64,000 nucleotides of DNA from JAMXLO01 sp963794185 (GTDB lineage: Bacteria > Pseudomonadota > Alphaproteobacteria > Acetobacterales > Acetobacteraceae). Under the pieces are notes generated by a model. That model was not told where the DNA came from, made no database searches, and saw nothing but the letters and a program-made list of their open reading frames with translations. The translations under genes were made by a program, and so were the position numbers. The stretch lies in contig CAWCDM010000082.1 in the NCBI GenBank assembly GCA_963794185.1, positions 1 to 64,000 of the forward strand, given 5' to 3'. The stretch's first letter is position 1. Every line of letters starts with the position of its first letter. Below, one piece after another: positions 49,302 through 56,607 of this stretch.

Positions 49302-51955
49302 GCCGGCACCATCTCCGTCTCGAAGCACTCGATGACGTCGCCTTCCTGCAGGTCGTGGAAGTTGGCGAACGACAGCCCGCACTCGTAGCCGCGCGCCACC
49401 TCGCGCACGTCCTCCTTGAAGCGCTTGAGCTGCGACAGCTCGCCGTTGTGGATCACCACGTTGTCGCGCAGCACGCGCACGCCCGAGCCGCGCTTGACCA
49501 AGCCGTCGGTGACCATGCAGCCGGCAACCTTGCCCACCCGGGTGATCGAAAACACCTTCCGGACCTCGGCATAGCCCAGGAAGCGCTCGCGCTCCTTCGG
49601 CGCGACCTTGCCCTGCACCAGCTTCTCGATGTCGTCGGCAACCTCGTAGATGATCGAGTAGTAACGGATATCGACGCCCTCGCGCTGCGCCAGGTCGCGG
49701 GCCTGCGATGTGGCACGCACGTTGAACGCCAGGATCACCGCGTCCGATGCCTTGGCGAGCTGGATGTCGCTTTCGGTGATCTGCCCGACCGCGGCGTGCA
49801 GCACGCGGACCTTCACCTCCTCATGCGCCAGCTTGAGCACGGTCGCCGAGATAGCCTCCGAGCTGCCCTGCACATCGGCCTTGATCAGCACCGCGACCTC
49901 CTTCTGCTCGCCTGCCTGGATGCGGGCCAGCATCTGGTCGAGCGTGCCGCGCGCACCGGCGGTCGCCCCAGCCGCCTTCTCGCGCAGCTTGCGTGTGCGG
50001 AATTCGGCGATTTCGCGGGCGCGGCTCTCGTTCTCCACCGCGACGAACGGCTCGCCGGCCGATGGCACGCCGGCCAGGCCCAGGATCTCGACCGGCGCCG
50101 ATGGGCCTGCCTCGGTGACCGCTCGGCCCTTGTCGTCCAGCATCGCGCGCACGCGGCCCCACTCGGCGCCCGCCACCACGATGTCGCCCTGCCGCAACGT
50201 GCCCTTCTGCACCAGCACGGTCGCGATCGGACCGCGGCCGCGGTCGAGCCGGCTCTCGATCACCGCACCCTCTGCCGCGCGGTTCGGATTGGCCTTCAGA
50301 TCGAGGATTTCAGCCTGCAGCGCGATCGCCTCGGTCAGCTTGTCGAGGCCGGTCTTCTTGGTCGCCGAGACCTCCACGTCCTGCGTCTCGCCGCCCATGT
50401 CCTCGACCACGACCTCGTAGCTGAGCAGTTCCTGCCGCACGCGGGTCGGGTTGGCGTCCGGCCGGTCCATCTTGTTGATGGCGACGATCAGCGGCGCGCC
50501 GGCTGCCTTGGCGTGGCGGATCGCCTCGATCGTCTGCGGCATCACGCCGTCATCGGCGGCCACCACCAGCACGACGATGTCGGTGACGGACGCGCCGCGG
50601 GCGCGCATCGCGGTGAACGCCTCGTGGCCCGGCGTGTCGATGAAGGTAATCTTCGCGCCGTCCGGCATCTCCACCTGGTAGGCGCCGATATGCTGGGTGA
50701 TGCCGCCCGCCTCGCCGGCCGCGACGTCGGTCGAGCGCAGCGCGTCGAGCAGCGACGTCTTGCCATGGTCGACATGGCCCATGATGGTGACCACCGGCGG
50801 TCGCGGCTGCAGCTCAGATTCGGTGTCGGCAGCGCCCTCCAGGCCCATCTCGACGTCGGATTCCGAGACACGGCGCGCGCGATGGCCGAATTCCTGCACC
50901 ACCAGTTCGGCGGTATCGGCATCCAGCGTCTGCGTGATGGTCGCCATCACGCCGAGCTTCATCAGCGCCTTGACCACCTCGCCGGTGCGTGTGGCCATCC
51001 GATTGGCCAGCTCCTGAACCGTGATTGTATCGGGCAGAATAACGTCGCGCACTACTTTCACCTGATCCGACCGCAGACGCTCCAGTTCGGCCTGGCGGCG
51101 CTCGCGCTCACGCTGACGCCGCACCGAGGCCAGCGAGCGGACACGTTCGTCCTCGCCCTCGATCGCGGCCTGGACATCGATGCGCCCCGCGCGGCGGCCG
51201 CTGTCCGTGCCCTTCTTGGCTACCGCGACCTGCGGCTTGCGCGGTACCAGGATGCCGCCCGGTCGACGGATCGGGCGTGCATCGTCCTCTTCCTCCGCAC
51301 CGCGCGTGCCGGGCCGGAGGCGCAGGGTCTCGGTGGGCACCGTCGGCGAGGCCACGGGGGTAGCAGCCCGGCGTCGGGGCTCCTCGGCGCCGCGTGCGGC
51401 CGGATCGGCTGCCTGGGCGGTGACCGTGGCCTCGGCCGCTTTGCGTGCTGCCTCCTCGGCGTCCTTCTGCGCTGCCTCTTCGGCCTCGCGACGGGCATCT
51501 TCTTCCGCGGCCTTGCGCGCCTCTTCCTCGCGCCGGCGTGCCTCCTCCGCCGCCGACAGGATCGAGATCGTCTCCTGCTCGCGCCGTTCGGCTTCGCGTT
51601 TCGCCGCCTCGCGCTGCTGCTCGACCAGCGCGCGCTGCCGTGCCGCCAGCTCCGTCGCCGTCAGGGCGCGGGGCGCCGATGGCGTCGCGCCGCGTCCGCC
51701 AGGGGATGGGGCGCGTGCAGCCGGCGCCGCTGCTCCGGGCGCGGCCAAGCCTGGGGTGGCGCCGCCCGCCGGCGCGCCGGGCGCTCCGATTCCGGCGCGC
51801 TTCTTCCGCACCTCGACCTGCACGACCTTCGAGCGGCCGTGGCTGAAGCTTTGCCGCACAGAGCCGGCGTCGACCGTGCGGCCGAGCTCCAGCCGTCCCG
51901 CCGGCCGTAGAGAGAGCCGACCCTTGCCGGCGTCCTGATCGTTGCCTTCGCTCAT
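49298..51955 (-). CDS. infB: Translation initiation factor IF-2
   Basis: The 885-residue GTPase places initiator tRNA on the ribosome. A long charged N-terminal region (many EAARKAAEEDARREAEEAAQ-type repeats) precedes the IF2_N part (ITVQELANRMATRTGEVVKA). The G domain has VTIMGHVDHGKTSLLDALRS, FIDTPGHEAFTAMRARGASV and IVAINKMDRPDANPTRVRQE, and the C-terminal domains end in YECGLSFANFHDLQEGDVIE. It is intact despite high G+C. It overlaps rbfA and follows the ylxR gene by three bases. Confidence 0.97.
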   Translation of the reverse strand: MSEGNDQDAGKGRLSLRPAGRLELGRTVDAGSVRQSFSHGRSKVVQVEVRKKRAGIGAPGAPAGGATPGLAAPGAAAPAARAPSPGGRGATPSAPRALTATELAARQRALVEQQREAAKREAERREQETISILSAAEEARRREEEARKAAEEDARREAEEAAQKDAEEAARKAAEATVTAQAADPAARGAEEPRRRAATPVASPTVPTETLRLRPGTRGAEEEDDARPIRRPGGILVPRKPQVAVAKKGTDSGRRAGRIDVQAAIEGEDERVRSLASVRRQRERERRQAELERLRSDQVKVVRDVILPDTITVQELANRMATRTGEVVKALMKLGVMATITQTLDADTAELVVQEFGHRARRVSESDVEMGLEGAADTESELQPRPPVVTIMGHVDHGKTSLLDALRSTDVAAGEAGGITQHIGAYQVEMPDGAKITFIDTPGHEAFTAMRARGASVTDIVVLVVAADDGVMPQTIEAIRHAKAAGAPLIVAINKMDRPDANPTRVRQELLSYEVVVEDMGGETQDVEVSATKKTGLDKLTEAIALQAEILDLKANPNRAAEGAVIESRLDRGRGPIATVLVQKGTLRQGDIVVAGAEWGRVRAMLDDKGRAVTEAGPSAPVEILGLAGVPSAGEPFVAVENESRAREIAEFRTRKLREKAAGATAGARGTLDQMLARIQAGEQKEVAVLIKADVQGSSEAISATVLKLAHEEVKVRVLHAAVGQITESDIQLAKASDAVILAFNVRATSQARDLAQREGVDIRYYSIIYEVADDIEKLVQGKVAPKERERFLGYAEVRKVFSITRVGKVAGCMVTDGLVKRGSGVRVLRDNVVIHNGELSQLKRFKEDVREVARGYECGLSFANFHDLQEGDVIECFETEMVPA

Positions 51956-51958
51956 GTA

Positions 51959-52705
51959 TTACCCGCTGGCCCCGTCCATCTTGTGACCGTCCCCGGATCT
52001 GATCCGGGAATCTCGTCGGTCATCGTTCAACTCGTCCTCGGACTTTCGTCCCAGCCCACTTAGGCGTGTCGCCTCGAGAGCAAGCCTCTCACCCAGCCGG
52101 CCGGGTGCAATCGCCACGTGCACCACATGGTCACGGCGGAAGACCCGGCCAAGCACGGCCGCCGGGAGAGGATCCAACACCGTTACCGAATCCGCGGCAC
52201 CGGACAAAAAGCGTGCACGTTCCGCGGCACTGCCGTCCGACGCCTGCAGGATCAGTCTTGCCCGACCAGTCCGCAGCCACTCACGCGCCTTGTCGAAACC
52301 GGCGACTGCCTGTCCGGCGCGGCGTGCCAGCCCCAGCAACTCACCGATCCGCCGGACCAGGGCCGCCTCAAGCACGGCAGGAAGATCGGGGGGCACTATG
52401 ACAGGACCACGCGCGGCCCTGGCGAAGACACGCCCCAGGCCTCCCTGGGCGCGTGCGGTTTCTAGCACATCCGCACGCGCGCTCAACCAGATTCCCCGTC
52501 CGGGCAGAGTTGCGGCCAAATCGGGCACCACAGTTCGGTCGGGACCGACGACGAAGCGGATCATCCGCTCCTTGGGCAGACGATCGCGCGTGACCACGCA
52601 GCGGCGCAGCGGGCCGGTCTCCGCTTCATCGTCCGCCGCTTCGTCGGTCGCCTGCGTTGCCGCCTCAGTCGTGATGCGCCTCCTCGCCGGTGGCGACAGG
52701 GGCAC
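51959..52705 (-). CDS. YlxR (DUF448) RNA-binding protein fused to an L7Ae-like domain
   Basis: This 248-residue protein joins a YlxR nucleic-acid-binding domain (RCVVTRDRLPKERMIRFVVG, VVPDLAATLPGRGIWLSARA) to an L7Ae/ribosomal-like domain (RRIGELLGLARRAGQAVAGF, DKAREWLRTGRARLILQASD). This fusion is usual between nusA and infB in alphaproteobacteria. The start at 52705 overlaps nusA by 41 bases; a later start is possible because the first 30 residues are acidic and low-complexity. YlxR is thought to act in RNA metabolism or transcription. Confidence 0.9.
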   Translation of the reverse strand: MPLSPPARRRITTEAATQATDEAADDEAETGPLRRCVVTRDRLPKERMIRFVVGPDRTVVPDLAATLPGRGIWLSARADVLETARAQGGLGRVFARAARGPVIVPPDLPAVLEAALVRRIGELLGLARRAGQAVAGFDKAREWLRTGRARLILQASDGSAAERARFLSGAADSVTVLDPLPAAVLGRVFRRDHVVHVAIAPGRLGERLALEATRLSGLGRKSEDELNDDRRDSRIRSGDGHKMDGASG

Positions 52706-54209
52706 TCTCGCCCTCCTCGAACCAATGGGCGCGGGCGGCCATGATCACCTCATTGGCCGTGGCCTCGTCCATGCTGCCCGCTCCGACGATCTCGATCAGC
52801 TCGTCCGACGCGAGATCGGCCAGATCGTCCAGCGTCTTCACGCCCTTCTCGCCGAGCGCCACCAGCATCGCCGGGGTCAGCACCTCGATGGCCGCGATAT
52901 CGTCGCTCACGCCCAGTTCGACGCGCTTCTCCGACAGTTCGGTGTCGCGGCGGGTGATGAAGGCCTCGGCGCGGCGGATCAGCTCGGCGGCGATGTTCTC
53001 GTCGAAGCCCTCGATGTCCGCCAGTTCCTCCTCCGGCGTGAACGCCAGCTCCTCGACGGTGGAGAAATCCTCGGTCACCAGCAGGCCGGCGATCACATCG
53101 TCCACGTCGAGCGCCTCGACAAACAGGCTGCTGCGCCGGCGAAACTCTTCCTGACGCCGCTCGCTCTCCTCGGCTTCAGTCAGGATGTCGATGTCCCAGC
53201 GGGTGAGCTGCGAGGCCAGCCGCACGTTCTGGCCGCGGCGGCCGATGGCGAGGCTCAACTGCTCCTCGGGCACCACGACTTCGACGCGCCCGGCCTCCTC
53301 GTCCATCACCACCTTGGTGACCTCCGCCGGCGCCAGCGCATTCACCACGAAGGTCGCGGCCTGCGCCGACCATGGGATGATGTCGATCTTCTCGCCCTGC
53401 AGTTCCTGCACCACCGCCTGCACGCGCGAGCCGCGCATGCCGACGCAGGCGCCAACCGGGTCGATCGAGCTGTCGCGGCTGATCACCGCCATCTTGGCGC
53501 GGCTGCCGGGGTCGCGCGCCACCGCCTTGATCTCGATGATGCCGTCGTAGATTTCCGGCACCTCCTGCGCGAACAGCTTGGCCAGGAAGCCGGGATGCGT
53601 GCGGGACAGGAAGATCTGCGGCCCGCGCGGCTCCTCGCGCACGTCGTAGATATAGGCGCGCACCCGGTCGCCGTTGCGGAAACTCTCGCGCGGGATCAGC
53701 TCGTCGCGGCGCAGCAGCGCCTCGGCGCGGCCGAGCTCCACCATCAGGTTGCCGTACTCGGTGCGCTTCACCACTCCGTTGAGGATCTCGCCGACGCGGT
53801 CCTTGTATTCGTCGTACTGACGCTTGCGCTCGTATTCGCGCACCCGCTGGACGATCACCTGTTTGGCCGTCTGCGCCGCGATCCGGCCGAAATCGATTGG
53901 CGGCAGCGGATCGATCAGGTGTTCGCCGATCTTGATCTCCGGCTGGAACTTGCGGGCGATGTGGACGGGGATCTGCGTTTCCTCGTTCTCCACCGTCTCG
54001 ACCGCCTCGGTCCAGCGTGACAGCCGCACGTCGCCGGTCTTGCGGTCGATCGTGGCGCGGATGTCCTTCTCGTGTCCGTACTTGGCGCGGCCGGCCTTCT
54101 GGATGGCCTGCTCCATCGCCTCGAGCACTTCCTCGCGATCGATCGACTTCTCCCGCGCGACGGCGTCGGCGACCAGGAGCAGTTCGGGGCGGGCAATGGC
54201 GGTGTCCAT
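52665..54209 (-). CDS. nusA: Transcription termination/antitermination protein NusA
   Basis: NusA binds RNA polymerase and modulates pausing and termination. The 514-residue protein has the N-terminal domain (ELLLVADAVAREKSIDREEV), the S1 domain (RVGEILNGVVKRTEYGNLMV), KH domains (VGACVGMRGSRVQAVVQELQ, AIGRRGQNVRLASQLTRWDI), and acidic helix-hairpin-helix repeats (TPAMLVALGEKGVKTLDDLA). It is intact. It lies between rimP (12-base gap) and ylxR. Confidence 0.97.
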   Translation of the reverse strand: MDTAIARPELLLVADAVAREKSIDREEVLEAMEQAIQKAGRAKYGHEKDIRATIDRKTGDVRLSRWTEAVETVENEETQIPVHIARKFQPEIKIGEHLIDPLPPIDFGRIAAQTAKQVIVQRVREYERKRQYDEYKDRVGEILNGVVKRTEYGNLMVELGRAEALLRRDELIPRESFRNGDRVRAYIYDVREEPRGPQIFLSRTHPGFLAKLFAQEVPEIYDGIIEIKAVARDPGSRAKMAVISRDSSIDPVGACVGMRGSRVQAVVQELQGEKIDIIPWSAQAATFVVNALAPAEVTKVVMDEEAGRVEVVVPEEQLSLAIGRRGQNVRLASQLTRWDIDILTEAEESERRQEEFRRRSSLFVEALDVDDVIAGLLVTEDFSTVEELAFTPEEELADIEGFDENIAAELIRRAEAFITRRDTELSEKRVELGVSDDIAAIEVLTPAMLVALGEKGVKTLDDLADLASDELIEIVGAGSMDEATANEVIMAARAHWFEEGESAPVATGEEAHHD

Positions 54210-54220
54210 GGCGACCTCTG

Positions 54221-54760
54221 TCAGTTGGTCGGGGTTGGGGTGGCGGTTGCGGCAATCAGGGCGTCGGTCAGTACCAGCTTCGCGCGTCGAATGGCAGTGA
54301 GCGGCAGCACAATTTCGCTGCCATCGTCGAGCCGGAGCCGGGCCCCGCCATCGTCCGCCCCCAGCACGATGCCGGAGAAGCGCCGGCGCCCGTCTATCGG
54401 GGCGACCGCCTCGGCGCGGGCGAGATGACCGGCGTAGCGGTTCCAGTCCTTCACGCGCGTTAGCGGACGGTCAATGCCGGCCGAGCTGACCTCCAGCGAC
54501 CATGCGCCGGGGATCGGGTCTTCCACGTCCAGCACGGCGCCGAGCGCATGGCTGATCGCCTCGCAGTCGGCGACATTGATCTGGGCGCCGTCGGCGCGGT
54601 CGGCCATCACCTGCACGGTGGGGCGGTCGCGGCCGAGCACGGCGACGCGCACAAGTTCGTAGCCCATGCTTTCGAGCGTGGGCGCGACGATGGCGGCGAG
54701 CCTGACCTCCAGGCTGGCGTGGCGTCGGTCGTCCAAATCATGCAGGTGCGGCTTGTCCAA
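54221..54760 (-). CDS. rimP: Ribosome maturation factor RimP
   Basis: RimP helps early 30S assembly. The 179-residue protein has LESMGYELVRVAVLGRDRPT, NVADCEAISHALGAVLDVED and SLEVSSAGIDRPLTRVKDWN, followed by the C-terminal SH3-like domain (SGIVLGADDGGARLRLDDGS). The first in-frame start is TTG 54760, with no good ribosome site; it lies three bases after a terminator-like hairpin. The first 20 residues are therefore uncertain. It opens the rimP-nusA-ylxR-infB-rbfA block. Confidence 0.93.
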   Translation of the reverse strand: MDKPHLHDLDDRRHASLEVRLAAIVAPTLESMGYELVRVAVLGRDRPTVQVMADRADGAQINVADCEAISHALGAVLDVEDPIPGAWSLEVSSAGIDRPLTRVKDWNRYAGHLARAEAVAPIDGRRRFSGIVLGADDGGARLRLDDGSEIVLPLTAIRRAKLVLTDALIAATATPTPTN

Positions 54761-54763
54761 TGC

Positions 54764-54790
54764 AAAAAAAGGCGGCCCGTTAAGGCCACC
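54764..54790 (-). terminator. Intrinsic-terminator-like hairpin in the rimP-nusA leader
   Basis: On the minus strand GGTGGCC pairs with GGCCGCC (one T-G pair) around the loop TTAACG and is followed by seven Ts. It ends three bases before the rimP TTG codon. It has all the features of a Rho-independent terminator and could attenuate transcription of the nusA operon. Confidence 0.75.
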
Positions 54791-54965
54791 CTCCGTAACT
54801 CAGCGGAGAATGATTTGTGCAGGACAGATAGCGGGGCTGGGCAGAGTTTGCAAGATCGCTCGCACGGGCAGCAGACCTCCCATCAACGGCCGCCTGGTTA
54901 ACTGCGCGGCCGCACAGGGCCGTCTGGCTGTCCCGCCAGCCCATAAAGTGGCGTCGCGCGGCAAG

Positions 54966-55777
54966 TTATCCCCAAGTGATGCTGGCAGTCGGCAGGATCG
55001 CCATGCCGTGGATGTCCACGCCGTGGGTGGCGCCTGCGCCGAGGGTGAGCATCGTGCCGTCCTGGCCGTCTGAGGTCTGCCGCAGCGCGCCTTGCAACGT
55101 CTTGTCGATGGTCAGCGTCGCCCTTGGCGATCGAGAAGTCCTCGATCTTGAGGAGACCGTTGTTGGCGTGGAAGACATAGGCGTCCTTGCCGGCGCCGCC
55201 CGTCACGTCCATGGCTCCCGTGCTGGCGATGAATTCATTGTTGCCCGCGTCGGCTGTGACGATGGCCTGGCTGGCCCCGCCGGCCAGCAGGACAGAGCTG
55301 GCACCGATGAACGCGATCTGGCTGGCTCCGGTGCCGAGGACGACGAAGGCGGCATTGCTGCCGTGGAGCATGAAGGTGTCTCCGCCGACCGTGTAGATGC
55401 CGGTCTGCGAGATGCTTTTCGTCCGAGACCCGTGCTCGCTTGTCTCGCTGACCGCGGGTTGGGAGCCGCTGCCGATGGTGACTGGCGGCGTGATCTGGGA
55501 CCAGGCTCCGCCGGGGCCAGATTTGGAATACCAGTTGCCGGCGGTGTTCTCCTGGACGGTCTTGCCGCCGAGGCTCTCCAGCAGGACGACGTTGGCTGTG
55601 GTTGGATCGACAGTGCCGTTGACTGCGATCTGCAGACCCTTCGAGGCTGACTGGACAAGCGTCCAGGCATTGCCGGCCTGATCGATGATCGGGCTTGCCG
55701 CGGCGGTGGTGATATTGGTTCCGTCCGGGCTGGGCGCGGGAGGTGCGGCAATCTGGGTCCAGGCTTGATGCCTGGAA
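54966..55777 (-). pseudogene. 5'-truncated secreted/cell-surface protein C-terminus
   Basis: The readable part is about 270 codons with one shift near 55120. It starts abruptly with WTQIAAPPAPSPDGTNITT and has AWTLVQSASKGLQIAVNGTV, NVVLLESLGGKTVQENTAGN, and WYSKSGPGGAW, a repeat-like module seen in large secreted proteins of this bacterial group. A beta-roll-like end follows with AGNNEFIASTGAMDVTGGAG, KDAYVFHANNGLLKIEDFS and the final ILPTASITWG. This end resembles type I secreted RTX-like proteins. There is no start or signal and no upstream domain; the gene was cut at about 55777, beside a 16-bp direct repeat. Confidence 0.65.
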
Positions 55778-55786
55778 AGCGCCGGA

Positions 55787-55819
55787 GCCTCATCCGCTAA
55801 GAGGCCTCATCCGCTAAGA
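55787..55819. repeat. 16-bp tandem direct repeat at a gene-truncation point
   Basis: GCCTCATCCGCTAAGA occurs twice, at 55787-55802 and 55804-55819, separated by one base. It sits between the truncated secreted-protein gene and the HAD gene. Confidence 0.9.
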
Positions 55820-55881
55820 ATCGGCAATGATGAGATGACATGCTGGTCGCGGCCGAGGGAAGCGCCGATAAGGGCCGCCGC

Positions 55882-56607
55882 ATGCCAGCAGACTTTGCCG
55901 CCGCGCGACCTCTCTCCGCCGTCATCTTCGACGTAGACGGCGTTCTTATCGACTCGCCGCACGAACGCGCCTGGCGGGAGGCGCTTCTGGGCATCACCGA
56001 TCCTGCGCGCCTCACAACCGAGACCTATCAGGCCCATGTCGCAGGCAAGCCGCGCCTCAGCGGTGCCCGCGCGGTGCTGGAGGAGTTGCGGCTGGCCGAC
56101 GACGTGCCGCATGTTGTCCTTTATGCCGATCGCAAGCAGCGGCGGCTGGAGGAGCTGATTGCAGCCCGCGATTTCACGGCCTTCCCCGACGCGCTCCGCT
56201 TCGTCCAGGCGCTCAGGACGCTTGGCCTGCGGCTCGCCGTCGCTTCATCATCGAAAAATGCCAACCAGATGATGCAATTGGTCCGTGTCAATTCGGGACA
56301 GACCCTGCTCGATGTCTTCGCCGCCAATGTCTGCGGTCGCGACCTCCGCCAGGGCAAGCCGCATCCGGAGATCTTCCTGCTCGCCGCTGCGGAGCTGGGT
56401 GCGGCCCCTTCAGGCTGCCTCGTGGTCGAGGATGCGGCGGCTGGCGTCGCGGCGGCAAAGGCCGGCGGCATGTTGTCGCTCGGCGTCGCCAGGCTAGGCG
56501 ACGAGGCCATGCTGCGGGCAGCCGGCGCCGATCTGGTCGTGACGAGTCTGGACGAGGTCGCGGTAGAGGCGTTGGCCGAGGGCCAGCTCCGCACCCGGCC
56601 GCAGTGA
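55882..56607 (+). CDS. HAD-superfamily hydrolase, beta-phosphoglucomutase-like
   Basis: This 241-residue protein has HAD motif I SAVIFDVDGVLIDSPHERAW (nucleophile and acid/base aspartates two apart), motif II LAVASSSKNANQMM, the lysine in RQGKPHPEIFLLAA, and motif IV CLVVEDAAAGVAAAKAGGM. The DVDG pattern and four-helix cap fit beta-phosphoglucomutase. ATG 55882 has AAGGG upstream; ATG 55840 is the longer option. The GH65 gene overlaps its stop, so it probably isomerises the beta-glucose 1-phosphate made by that enzyme. Confidence 0.88.
   Translation: MPADFAAARPLSAVIFDVDGVLIDSPHERAWREALLGITDPARLTTETYQAHVAGKPRLSGARAVLEELRLADDVPHVVLYADRKQRRLEELIAARDFTAFPDALRFVQALRTLGLRLAVASSSKNANQMMQLVRVNSGQTLLDVFAANVCGRDLRQGKPHPEIFLLAAAELGAAPSGCLVVEDAAAGVAAAKAGGMLSLGVARLGDEAMLRAAGADLVVTSLDEVAVEALAEGQLRTRPQ

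Noticed and set aside
49355..51910. A long open frame (851 codons) on the plus strand opposite infB
   Set aside because: It is the antisense of infB, kept open by high G+C codon bias; it has no domain, and infB on the other strand is unmistakable.
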